From assembly GCA_050692195.1 (NCBI GenBank), contig JBOGVA010000014.1, positions 1-21,419 of the forward strand: a stretch of DNA of 21,419 nt, written 5' to 3'. The translations under genes and the position numbers were made by a program. Numbering within the stretch: position 1 is the stretch's first letter; each line of letters begins with the position of its first letter. Under the pieces are notes generated by a model that saw only the letters and a program-made list of their open reading frames with translations, was not told the origin of the DNA and ran no database searches. Shown in pieces: positions 13,800 through 21,320 of the stretch. This DNA is from JBOGVA01 sp050692195. GTDB lineage: Bacteria > Actinomycetota > UBA4738.

Positions 13800-13873
13800 T
13801 CGCGGGGACAGGATTTGAACCTGTGACCTCTGGGTTATGAGCCCAGCGAGCTACCGGACTGCTCCACCCCGCA
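13800..13873 (-). tRNA. Initiator tRNA-fMet (CAT anticodon)
   Basis: Read on the minus strand this 74-nt gene folds into a standard cloverleaf: acceptor GCGGGG/CCCCGC, D-stem GAGC/GCTC, anticodon stem CTGGG/CCCAG with loop CTCATAA, and T-stem ACAGG/CCTGT with loop TTCAAAT. Initiator identity is shown by the three G:C pairs at the base of the anticodon stem and by the A11:U24 pair in the D-stem. The 1:72 position reads U1 and G72, a weak pair, where an initiator is expected to lack Watson-Crick pairing. After A73 the DNA reads CGA, so CCA is not encoded and must be added enzymatically. A possible -10 (TAGCAT, 13884-13879) lies just upstream. Confidence 0.95.
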
Positions 13874-13881
13874 GATCGATG

Positions 13882-14154
13882 CTACCAGCGGAACCCGAGA
13901 GCCGCCAATCTGGCCGCTCCCTGACCACGTCCCGAGGCCGCTTGTCTCCCCTGAGACCCCAGGAATCGAGGGTGGCGGAGCTGCCCGTCCCGAAGTAGTA
14001 GAAGACGGGCCACCCCGGTCCGGCGAGCCCGATCCGGGACGGCATTCCCGAGGCGGAAGGCCAGGCAACGCTCCCCGTCGAGCTTGCGCTCGAAGATCCA
14101 TCCAGGGTCGGAGAAATGCCGGTCCGTGAGCGTCGCCAGCATCGGTTGAGCCAC
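13882..14154 (-). pseudogene. 5' relic of an ATP-dependent DNA ligase gene
   Basis: The minus frame gives 90 residues. The first 36 or so are clearly the start of a LigC/LigD-type ATP-dependent ligase: MLATLTDRHFSDPGWIFERK leading to the adenylation motif I KLDGER with nucleophile Lys24, then CLAF. After about residue 36 (near 14047) ligase similarity stops. The remainder is Arg/Gly/Leu-rich, and I could not pick up the expected next motifs in either other frame before the tRNA. The frame ends at TAG 13882-13884, nine bases before the tRNA. A normal enzyme has 300 or more residues. I therefore read this as a truncated gene, probably from deletion or recombination. Confidence 0.7.
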
Positions 14155-14164
14155 TCCCGTTGGC

Positions 14165-14183
14165 GCCCGGCTTTCAGCCGGGC
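14165..14183. terminator. GC-rich hairpin upstream of the ligase relic
   Basis: GCCCGGC (14165-14171) and GCCGGGC (14177-14183) form a perfect 7-bp stem with a TTTCA loop. It lies between the ligase relic and the micro-ORF at 14215-14295 and could end a minus-strand transcript. There is no T-tract. Confidence 0.4.
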
Positions 14184-14214
14184 CCTCGCTCCGTCCGGGA
14201 GACCGCTCAACGGG

Positions 14215-14295
14215 TCACGCGTCAACTTCTTCCGCCACCTGTTCGATGGTTCCGAGCGCACGAGCGTAATCCTCCGACCACGGATTCTCTTCCAT
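14215..14295 (-). CDS. Micro-ORF, 26 aa, doubtful
   Basis: A minus-strand ATG at 14295 opens a 26-codon frame beginning MEENPWSEDYARALGTIEQV and ending in TGA at 14217-14215. The product is acidic and amphipathic (helix-like), unlike the Arg/Gly/Ser-rich shadow frames around it. It is followed by the hairpin at 14165-14183. There is no strong Shine-Dalgarno. It could be a real small protein, the end of a decayed gene, or chance. The remaining bases between 13874 and 14360 hold the ligase relic, that hairpin and nothing else I can support. Confidence 0.25.
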   Translation of the reverse strand: MEENPWSEDYARALGTIEQVAEEVDA

Positions 14296-14360
14296 CGCCC
14301 CGCAGGAATAGACTCGACTTCAGCCCCTGGCAGGTGACTTCGCCGGCGAAGGAGGAAGAG

Positions 14361-14591
14361 ATGGCCGAGTCCCACGATCACGATTCCCTGGTGCATGCCC
14401 ATGGGCACGTCCATGTGACCCACTACCACCGGCCAGAGGAGGAGGTCACCCACCTCGTCGCGACTCACGGCCACGAGCACAACCATCCGGCCGTCTCTCA
14501 CGCCCACGAGCCCCACGAGGACCCTGAGAAGGAGCACGAGCGAGAGGCACACATCCACGACCACGCCAGTCCAGCGACATCCCCTGCCTAG
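14361..14591 (+). CDS. Histidine-rich small protein, probable metal-binding
   Basis: This 76-aa protein contains 20 histidines, mostly in HxH repeats (HDHDSLVHAHGHVHVTHYH, HGHEHNH, HAHEPH, HIHDH) mixed with Asp and Glu. There is no hydrophobic segment and no cysteine, so it is a soluble, probably disordered protein that could store or buffer Ni, Zn, Co or Cu. The ATG at 14361 has an ideal AAGGAGG Shine-Dalgarno; the longer upstream frame is not needed. It is 18 nt upstream of the NuoF-like gene on the same strand and probably cotranscribed. I recall similar His-rich proteins in other actinobacterial genomes without assigned function. Metal binding is inferred from composition only. Confidence 0.85.
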   Translation: MAESHDHDSLVHAHGHVHVTHYHRPEEEVTHLVATHGHEHNHPAVSHAHEPHEDPEKEHEREAHIHDHASPATSPA

Positions 14592-14609
14592 CCCCATCTG
14601 TCATCCGCC

Positions 14610-15953
14610 GTGAGCCGGGACCCCAGTTCCTTCCTCTCGACCGATCAGCCGGTCGCCACCCTCGACGACTACCTGGACGCCGGAGGTGGCGGAGCGTTGG
14701 CCGTCGCCATGAAGCGCCAGCCAGAAGAGGTCGTGGAGGAGATCCGCCGATCGGGACTTCGGGGACGGGGCGGAGCGGGGTTTCCCACAGGCATCAAGTG
14801 GCGAACCGTCCGGGAGGATCCCTGTCCCACCAAGTACGTGGTGTGCAACGCGGCCGAGGGGGAGCCCGGCACGTTCAAGGACCGGTGGCTCCTACGGATG
14901 AACCCGTACCAGGTGCTCGAGGGGTTGGCGATCGCGGCGCACGCGGTGGGCGCCGGCAAGGCTTTCATCGGAATCAAGGCAGAGTTCGAAAGGGAGACCG
15001 TCGGTCTGGGAGGGGCCATGGAGGAAATGGCCGCCCGGGACCTGCTCGGCACGATCCCCATGGAATTGGTGACGGGACCGGACGAGTACCTGTTCGGGGA
15101 GGAGAAGGCCCTCCTCGAGGTCATCGAGGGGAACCCTCCCCTCCCGAGGATCGTCCCGCCGTTCATGGAAGGGCTTTTTCGAGAGCCGGGATCCCCCAAC
15201 CCGACCGTGGTGAACAACGTGGAGACCCTGGCCAACGTTCCCCACATCGTCGGCAAAGGCGCCGACTGGTTTCGCTCGCTGGGCACCGACGGATCGCCCG
15301 GGACTATGGTGTTCACCCTGTCCGGTGACGTCCGCCATCCCGGCCTGTACGAGCTCCCGCTCGGTTACTCCCTGCGCGACCTCGTGTACGCGGTGGGGGG
15401 AGGTCCGCCTCCGGACCGAAAGCTGAAGGCGATCTTCCCGGGGGCGTCCAGCACGGTGCTCCTGCCGGAACAGCTCGATACCCCGCTCGACTTCGACGCC
15501 ATGAAGGCGGTGGGCTCCGGGCTGGGATCCGGTGGGTTCGTCGTCTACGACGAGTCGGCCTGCATCGTGCGAGTCACCCACGCCTTCTCCCGGTTCCTGT
15601 ACGTCGAGTCGTGCGCCCAGTGCCCTGCCTGCAAGCATGGGACCGGCCAGATCACCGAGTTCCTGGAGCGGATCGACAAGGGCAAAGGCTCCGACCTGGA
15701 TGTCGAGACCATCCTGGCCCGGTGCCTCACGGTCACCGACGGGCAGCGGTGCGCCCTCCCAACGGGCGAGACGCTCCTCGTGCAAAGCGCGGTCCAGGTC
15801 TTCGGCCATGAGTTTGTCGAGCACTTCGGGAAGGGCTGTCCCCGGCCACGGGACATCGCGATCCCGAAGATCGTCGATTTCGACGAGGCGGCAGGCGGGT
15901 TCGTCTACGACGAGCGGTACCGGCGGAAGCAGCCCGACTGGACGTACGCCTAG
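14610..15953 (+). CDS. NuoF-like NADH:acceptor oxidoreductase flavoprotein, orphan copy
   Basis: This 447-aa protein is homologous to the 51-kDa subunit of complex I (NuoF) and to HoxF/HndC-type diaphorase subunits. The FMN site is GRGGAGFPTG (52-61) and the NADH site NAAEGEPGTFKDR (80-92). An SLBB-type beta-grasp segment (SGDVRHPGLYELPLGYSLRDLV) lies in the middle. The [4Fe-4S] ligands are Cys335, Cys338, Cys341 (CAQCPAC) and Cys381. All cofactor motifs are intact. No NuoE, NuoG, hydrogenase or formate dehydrogenase gene is adjacent, so its electron partner is unknown. It starts with GTG at 14610, without a clear Shine-Dalgarno, 18 nt after the His-rich gene. Its stop codon interlocks with that of the UPF0182 gene on the other strand. 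I leave the symbol blank because it is unlikely to be the complex I subunit itself. Confidence 0.92.
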   Translation: MSRDPSSFLSTDQPVATLDDYLDAGGGGALAVAMKRQPEEVVEEIRRSGLRGRGGAGFPTGIKWRTVREDPCPTKYVVCNAAEGEPGTFKDRWLLRMNPYQVLEGLAIAAHAVGAGKAFIGIKAEFERETVGLGGAMEEMAARDLLGTIPMELVTGPDEYLFGEEKALLEVIEGNPPLPRIVPPFMEGLFREPGSPNPTVVNNVETLANVPHIVGKGADWFRSLGTDGSPGTMVFTLSGDVRHPGLYELPLGYSLRDLVYAVGGGPPPDRKLKAIFPGASSTVLLPEQLDTPLDFDAMKAVGSGLGSGGFVVYDESACIVRVTHAFSRFLYVESCAQCPACKHGTGQITEFLERIDKGKGSDLDVETILARCLTVTDGQRCALPTGETLLVQSAVQVFGHEFVEHFGKGCPRPRDIAIPKIVDFDEAAGGFVYDERYRRKQPDWTYA

Positions 15954-18757
15954 GGCGACGGCGACGGCGAGGGTTGAGGTGAGCCCCCGGCCAGCTCGTT
16001 CGCCTGCTGGATGAGCGCCTGAGCAGCCTCGATCTCACGCTGATAGCCGGCCAGATCCCCCTGCCGCAGCAGGTTCTCCGCCGCCTCGAAGTGCTCCAAG
16101 GCCTCGGCGATCAGTTCGGCGACGTCGCCGGGGGGAGGCGGTTCGCCGTCCTCATCCGGAGGAGGCTCCTCGCCGAGGGATGCGGCCAGCGCCTCTTCGA
16201 GTGTGGTCCCCAACGCCACCGTGGCTCCGTTGACGATCACCACTAGCTTCAGCTCCGGGATCGCGTTCTCCTGATCGGAGATCACGAAGACCGGCTGGAC
16301 GTACAGGAAGGCATCTTCTATCGGCACGATGAAGAGATTGCCGAACTGCACCCGTGACCCCCGCTGGCCCAGGAGCGTTCGTTCCCGGGCGAAGTCCGGG
16401 TCCTGGTTGACTCGGGCGAAGACCTGCTGCGGGCCGTCCGGGGGGTCTCCGCTCGGAAATTCGAAGGCCGCCAGCTCACCATAGGTGTCCGGGTCGGACC
16501 TGGCCGCGACATAGGCGATCATGTTGGGCCGGTCGAAGGGGGTGAACGGGAGGAACAGGACGAACTCCTCCTCGGTCTCCCCGGGGAGCTTGATCAGCAC
16601 GTAGTAGGGGCGGAGCTTCTCGGGCGTGGCTCCGGTGGTGGGGTCGTTCGGGATCGCCCAGAAGTTCTCCTTGCTATAGAAAGTCCGCGGCAGCGTGACG
16701 TGGTAGTTGGCGAACTGCATGGCCTGGACCTGAAGGAGGTTCTCCGGATAGCGGAAGTGTTCCACGAGCGACGCCGGAGGGGGCTCGGTGGCGAAGAGAT
16801 CGGGAAAGGCGGTCCTCCAGACCCGGATCAAGGGGTCCCCGGGATCGACGACGTAGAAACGGACGGTGCCGTCGTAGGCATCAACCACGGCCTTCACGGA
16901 GTTCCGCATGTAGTTGACCCGGCCGTTGAGGTCCCCGTTCGTGGCCTCATCAAGATCAACGCGCTCTGAGTAGGGATACAGATCCGTGGTCGTATATGCA
17001 TCCAGGATGAACACAAGACGACCATCGATGATGGCCGCGTACGGATCGTGGTCGTACGTGAGGAACGGTGCGGCCTTCCTGACCCTTTCCACGACGTCCC
17101 GGTTGATCAGGATCTTGCTCTCGCCGTTGATCAGCCCAGAGATCAACAGGTTGACGTCGCGGTAGCGGTACGCGAACACGAGCCGCCGGAAATACCCCCC
17201 CATGGGGATGCCTCCCTCGCCCGAGTACGTCGTCTCCACCACATCCTGCCCGCCCGAGGCCGGGTAGTTCAGCTCGTTCATCCCGGTCCCCACCACCACG
17301 TAGGGTACGTCGGAGAGCTCGCCGTAATAGACCTGGGCACCCTTGTCGGGGTCGAGGTCGATCCCCGCATCGGCCGGGGGAGGGATGTCCGCCAGCTCGA
17401 AAACCGGCTGGCCTTCGGGTGTAACGATGTTGACGGGGCTGGCCACCGCGCCGTACCCGTGCGTATAGAAGAGGTGGCGATTCTGCCAGGTGGACCCTCC
17501 CCCTGGGATGCCGTCCTGGCTCACCTCTCGGGCGGAGATCATGACCACCCGGCGCTCGCCGTCTATCTCGTACCGGTCGACGTCGACATCTTCAAACTCG
17601 TAATAGGGCTGGATCCGCTGGAGGGTATCGTAGGTCACCTGGAGGATCGCTGGGTCCCACAGCCGGACGTTGTCGATCGTGGGCTGGTTCGCGGACACGT
17701 CTTCCGCGGTTACCTCGCTTGCCACCGAGGTGTTGCTCACCTCGATCCGGTCCAGCCCATGGGCTTGCCGCGTGGCCGTGATGTTTCGCTCGATGTATTC
17801 CTCCTCCCGCTGGAACTCCTGCGGGTCCACCGAGAACCGCTGGACGACTGCCGGCACGATCGCTCCGGCCACGATCGAGGTGAGAGCCAGCAGGCCGATG
17901 CCGATGACCGGGAGCGCCCATCCTCGGAACCGGATGTTGACCAGGAAGAGCAACGCGCAGGCGATGGCGATGAACACCAGCAGGGTCAGCGCCGGAAGCT
18001 GCGCCGCGACGTCCGTGTACGAGGCCCCCGTCACCACTCCGCGGGGTGACACCATGAGGTCGAACCTGCCGAGCCAGTAGCCCCACGCCTTCACCAGCAC
18101 GATCAGTCCCAGCAACACCGAGAGGTGCGCCTTGACCTGTGGCGTCACCTTCTCTCCGACTGCCTGGAGCCTGATGCCCCCAGTGGCGTAGTGGGCGCCG
18201 GCCGTGAGCAGCGTGATCCCGACGAGGGCGGAGAACAGCCACCCCTGAACGAACTGTTGGAAGGGAAGGATGAAGATGTAGAAGGAAGGATCCCTTCCGA
18301 ACTGGGGATCGAGGAACTCGGTCCCGAAGTTCCCATCCGTCCCTGCGGCACGCCACAGCAGGAACGGCTCCCACTGGGCGGAGGCCGCGATCCCCACGAG
18401 GATGGCGATGAACGCGGCGAAGGCCGGGATCAGGAACCGGAGGTACGGGTCGAGCGCCACCCGGTAGCGCTCGATCATCTCCTGTTCAGGAGAGAACGGG
18501 CGGTACCGGGGGGTCAGCCGCCGCACGATGAACAGGTTCGCCGTCAGCAGGAGGAAGAACAGGAACCCGAACACCAGCCCCAGGAACACCCGGGACCAGA
18601 AGACGCTCCAGAACACTCTGGAGAAGCGGACCTCGCGGAACCACAGCAGGTCGATGTAGAAGCCGGCGAGACCGGAGAGCACGATACTCAGGAAGACGAT
18701 GGCGCCGACGACGAAGAACAGCCATCGCCGTCGCACGCTTACTCCTGCCTGCGACAT
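15950..18757 (-). CDS. UPF0182 family large integral membrane protein
   Basis: This 935-aa protein matches the UPF0182/COG1615 family typical of Actinomycetota (the M. tuberculosis homologue, from memory, is Rv3193c). The N-terminal third has about seven transmembrane helices, starting with RRRWLFFVVGAIVFLSIVLSG and including FLGLVFGFLFFLLLTANLFIV. A large extracytoplasmic domain follows with family blocks such as NQPTIDNVRLWDPAILQVTY, RHLFYTHGYGAVASPVN and NLLQVQAMQFANYHV. The tail is acidic and Pro-rich, with a helical segment and a final PSPSPSP. The ATG at 18757 has a GAGGT Shine-Dalgarno. It is 31 bp downstream of the PDZ/Lon-type protease. The molecular function of the family is unknown; the stop overlaps that of the NuoF-like gene. 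Confidence 0.95.
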   Translation of the reverse strand: MSQAGVSVRRRWLFFVVGAIVFLSIVLSGLAGFYIDLLWFREVRFSRVFWSVFWSRVFLGLVFGFLFFLLLTANLFIVRRLTPRYRPFSPEQEMIERYRVALDPYLRFLIPAFAAFIAILVGIAASAQWEPFLLWRAAGTDGNFGTEFLDPQFGRDPSFYIFILPFQQFVQGWLFSALVGITLLTAGAHYATGGIRLQAVGEKVTPQVKAHLSVLLGLIVLVKAWGYWLGRFDLMVSPRGVVTGASYTDVAAQLPALTLLVFIAIACALLFLVNIRFRGWALPVIGIGLLALTSIVAGAIVPAVVQRFSVDPQEFQREEEYIERNITATRQAHGLDRIEVSNTSVASEVTAEDVSANQPTIDNVRLWDPAILQVTYDTLQRIQPYYEFEDVDVDRYEIDGERRVVMISAREVSQDGIPGGGSTWQNRHLFYTHGYGAVASPVNIVTPEGQPVFELADIPPPADAGIDLDPDKGAQVYYGELSDVPYVVVGTGMNELNYPASGGQDVVETTYSGEGGIPMGGYFRRLVFAYRYRDVNLLISGLINGESKILINRDVVERVRKAAPFLTYDHDPYAAIIDGRLVFILDAYTTTDLYPYSERVDLDEATNGDLNGRVNYMRNSVKAVVDAYDGTVRFYVVDPGDPLIRVWRTAFPDLFATEPPPASLVEHFRYPENLLQVQAMQFANYHVTLPRTFYSKENFWAIPNDPTTGATPEKLRPYYVLIKLPGETEEEFVLFLPFTPFDRPNMIAYVAARSDPDTYGELAAFEFPSGDPPDGPQQVFARVNQDPDFARERTLLGQRGSRVQFGNLFIVPIEDAFLYVQPVFVISDQENAIPELKLVVIVNGATVALGTTLEEALAASLGEEPPPDEDGEPPPPGDVAELIAEALEHFEAAENLLRQGDLAGYQREIEAAQALIQQANELAGGSPQPSPSPSP

Positions 18758-18788
18758 CTACCTCGACTTCCGCGACGAGGACACGAGG

Positions 18789-19817
18789 CTAGGGATGACT
18801 CTCGAGGTATTCCACCGCCTGGATGAACGTCGAGACCGGGACGACGATCATCTCTTCGGCGACCGAACGTGCACTCTGCGCATTGGCCACCGGCACGAAG
18901 AAGACGATCGCCCCGGCCCGCTCCGCAGCCACCACCTTCTCCTGTACCCCCCCGATGGGCCTGACCCGCCCGTCTATGGTGATCCCCCCGGTGCCCGCGA
19001 TCACCCTTCCGCCGGTCAGGTCTCCCGGCGTGAGCAGCTCGACGATGGCGAGCGTCCACATGAGACCCGCGGAGGGACCACCGATGTCACCGCTGTCGAT
19101 CGTAACCGGGAAGGGAAAATTATGCACCGACGTGATCCCGATCACAGGGTAGTCGATCCCCGAGACCCGGGCCGGGCGGATCTGCACGCGGTGAACCTCG
19201 CCCCCGGCCTCGACCCGGAAAGTCAGCGTGCGACTCACCCCGGCCGCCCGGATCCTGGCGCCAAGGTCATCCGGTTCGTCGACGCTCTCGCCGTTCACTG
19301 CAAGGATGACGTCTCCAGCGAAGAGCTTCCCGTCTGCCGGCGCACCCTCCACAACGCTCTCTACCAGGACGCCCCTCCCGTGGCTCTCGGGGTATCCCGC
19401 ATACTCGGTTAGCGCCGCCACCGCCGCGTCGATCTTGCTCGTGTCCATCTGCGAGCGCGCTCTCTGCGCCTCTTCCTCGCGCGTCTCCCCGGGGGCCAGC
19501 ACGTCCCGTTCGGGCACCACGGACTTCGCTGGATCGATCCATGCGTCCAGCGCGTCGTACACGTTGGCCTGCCGGAGGTTCACCGCGGTCAGGAGCAAGC
19601 GGCCCTCGAACGGATACACTCTCCGGTCTTCGATTTGTATGAGTGGCTGGATGTCCCGCGCCGGTCCGGGGCTGATCACGTAGTAGGGGATCCGAACCAT
19701 ATACAGAATGAGGGCCAGGACTCCGACGGGGATGAGGAACGCGAGCTTGGCGAGATGGCGCCGGCGGGGCCGCTCGACGGGGAAAGGGCCTTCAAGCTCG
19801 GAGGGGCGCTCAACCAT
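18789..19817 (-). CDS. Membrane-anchored PDZ domain/Lon-type (S16) serine protease
   Basis: This 342-aa protein has one N-terminal transmembrane helix (about 24-41), an extracytoplasmic segment, a PDZ domain (about 148-215; GVLVESVVEGAPADGKLFAGDVILAVNG) and a C-terminal Lon-like S16 protease domain. The catalytic dyad is Ser249 in DIGGPSAGLMW and Lys294 in GGVQEKVVAAERAGA. It resembles B. subtilis YlbL and M. tuberculosis Rv3194c. Such proteases are thought to act on membrane or secreted proteins. The start at 19817 overlaps the end of the mreB-like gene by 8 nt, so translation is coupled. The next gene downstream is UPF0182, a pairing I recall as conserved in actinobacteria, which suggests a functional link at the cell envelope. 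Confidence 0.93.
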   Translation of the reverse strand: MVERPSELEGPFPVERPRRRHLAKLAFLIPVGVLALILYMVRIPYYVISPGPARDIQPLIQIEDRRVYPFEGRLLLTAVNLRQANVYDALDAWIDPAKSVVPERDVLAPGETREEEAQRARSQMDTSKIDAAVAALTEYAGYPESHGRGVLVESVVEGAPADGKLFAGDVILAVNGESVDEPDDLGARIRAAGVSRTLTFRVEAGGEVHRVQIRPARVSGIDYPVIGITSVHNFPFPVTIDSGDIGGPSAGLMWTLAIVELLTPGDLTGGRVIAGTGGITIDGRVRPIGGVQEKVVAAERAGAIVFFVPVANAQSARSVAEEMIVVPVSTFIQAVEYLESHP

Positions 19818-20823
19818 GACGGCCGCTCCTCACGAACGCAGACCGGTAGTCCGGCAGATGGTCAAGCAGCCGGCCCGCGCCCAGGACCACCGTGGCGAGC
19901 GGCTGCTCCGTGAGGTGCACGGGCACTTCGCACTCCTGGGCCAGTCGCATGTCGAGTCCGCGGAGCATGGCCCCTCCCCCGACAAGGAACAACCCCGTGT
20001 CGAGCACGTCATGGGCCAGCTCGGGCGGGCTCTCGGACAAGCAAAGCCGGGTGGCCTCGACGACCGTTCGAACGGTCTCGCCCAGCACCTCTCTGATCTC
20101 GTCCGGGGATATCGTGACCGTCCTGGGGAGGCCGGAGGAGAGCTCCCGGCCCCGGACCTCGGTGCGCTCCGCACTCGCCGCCGGGTACGCGGATCCCAGC
20201 TCGACCTTGATTCGCTCCGCCGCCATCTCCCCGATGGCCACTCCGTGGCGGCGTCGAACGTGGTGCTGGATGGCCGCATCCATGTCGAATCCTCCGAGCC
20301 GGAGAGCCTTGCCCGTCACCACGCCGCCCAGGGCGACCATCGCCATCTCGGACGTCCCACCGCCCACGTCCACCACGAAGTTCCCGATGGGATCCTGGAT
20401 GGGGAGGCCGGCTCCGATCGCCGCGGCCAGCGGCTCGTCCACCAGCGCCACCGAGCGAGCGCCGCCCGTGGTGAGCGCCTCCTCCACGGCCCGGCGCTCC
20501 ACGGGGGTGAGGGAGGACGCGACGCTCACGAGGATCCTGGGCTTGGGGAACCGCCCGACCCCGGCCGCTCGCAGGATCCTGCGGATCATCTGCCGTGTGA
20601 CGTCGAAGTCCGTTATGGCTCCCCGCTGGAGCGGACGGACGGCCACGACTTCGGACGGCGTCCGGGCGACGATCTCCCACGCCTCGCGCCCGATGGCCAT
20701 GACCTGCCCGGTCCGGGAGTTCAGAGCCACGACGGTGGGCTCGTCGAAGACGATGCCCCTACCCTGCTGATACACGAGGGTGTTGGCCGATCCAAGGTCG
20801 ATGGCCAGATCGCGGCTGCTCAT
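19810..20823 (-). CDS. MreB-like bacterial actin
   Basis: This 337-aa actin-fold ATPase has phosphate-1 DLGSANTLVY (9-18), the DEPLAAAIGAG segment with Glu130, phosphate-2 VDVGGGTSEMAMV (151-163) and the adenosine motif GGGAMLRG (282-289). Length and motif order are those of MreB/Mbl, which organise lateral wall synthesis in rod-shaped bacteria. mreC, mreD, rodA and pbp genes are not nearby, unlike the usual operon, so it may have a specialised role. The C-terminal tail is short and basic (FVRSGRHG). The ATG at 20823 follows a strong AAGGAGG. It is 49 bp downstream of moaE and overlaps the PDZ protease gene. Confidence 0.93.
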   Translation of the reverse strand: MSSRDLAIDLGSANTLVYQQGRGIVFDEPTVVALNSRTGQVMAIGREAWEIVARTPSEVVAVRPLQRGAITDFDVTRQMIRRILRAAGVGRFPKPRILVSVASSLTPVERRAVEEALTTGGARSVALVDEPLAAAIGAGLPIQDPIGNFVVDVGGGTSEMAMVALGGVVTGKALRLGGFDMDAAIQHHVRRRHGVAIGEMAAERIKVELGSAYPAASAERTEVRGRELSSGLPRTVTISPDEIREVLGETVRTVVEATRLCLSESPPELAHDVLDTGLFLVGGGAMLRGLDMRLAQECEVPVHLTEQPLATVVLGAGRLLDHLPDYRSAFVRSGRHG

Positions 20824-20872
20824 CGCCTCCTTCGTCTCATGACGGGTCTCCTCCTCCCCACAGCCCCGAGCC

Positions 20873-21298
20873 CTACGGGCCCATCACCCAGTGAGCCGCC
20901 CCGCTCCTCAGGCTCTCCTTCTTCCAGATCGGCACCTCCTGCTTGAGCCGGTCGATCCCATGACGGGCGGCCTCGAACGCTTCGGTCCGGTGGGGGGCCG
21001 AGCAGCACACCAACACCGAGATCTCGCCGACGTCCAGGTGCCCCGTGCGGTGCAGGATGGCCACCTTACAAACCGGCCACCGTTCGAACACTTCCTGCCC
21101 AATGGCTTCCATCCGGGCGATCGCCCGCTGGTCCCACGCCTCGTAGTCAAGCCCGGTGACCTCGCCTCCTGCTGAGTGGTCGCGAACGGTCCCCACGAAC
21201 AGCACGGCGGCGCCCGCTCCCGGATCCTGCACGTAGGCCAGGGCCTCTGCTGAGTCCAAGACCGAGTCTGTGAGCCGGACGACCAAGTCTTCCCGCAC
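20873..21298 (-). CDS. moaE: Molybdopterin synthase catalytic subunit
   Basis: This 141-aa protein is the large subunit of molybdopterin synthase, which inserts dithiolene sulfur into precursor Z with MoaD as donor. Family motifs are AVLFVGTVRDHSAG (31-44, with Arg39), YEAWDQRAIARM, HRTGHLDVGEISVLV, CCSAPHRTEAFEA (His103-Arg104) and VPIWKKE, whose Lys126 corresponds to the active-site lysine of E. coli MoaE. No MoaD-like gene is in the window. I chose the GTG at 21298 because it matches the family N-terminus and because a TAGAAT hexamer lies 8 bp upstream, as in a leaderless transcript. The frame remains open upstream into the palindromic region. It heads the mreB-like/protease/UPF0182 operon. 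Confidence 0.93.
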   Translation of the reverse strand: MREDLVVRLTDSVLDSAEALAYVQDPGAGAAVLFVGTVRDHSAGGEVTGLDYEAWDQRAIARMEAIGQEVFERWPVCKVAILHRTGHLDVGEISVLVCCSAPHRTEAFEAARHGIDRLKQEVPIWKKESLRSGAAHWVMGP

Positions 21299-21306
21299 GG
21301 AGCCCG

Positions 21307-21312
21307 ATTCTA
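21307..21312 (-). promoter_or_regulatory. Candidate -10 element for a leaderless moaE transcript
   Basis: On the minus strand bases 21312-21307 read TAGAAT, one mismatch from consensus, placed so that transcription would begin at or next to the GTG at 21298. No good -35 is seen 16-18 bp upstream. Confidence 0.4.
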
Positions 21313-21320
21313 GCCAGGCT

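Noticed and set aside
13874..14154. Genomic island or integrated element at the tRNA
   Set aside because: No integrase, no repeat of the tRNA 3' end and no phage genes are present. The relic is on the 5' side of the tRNA.
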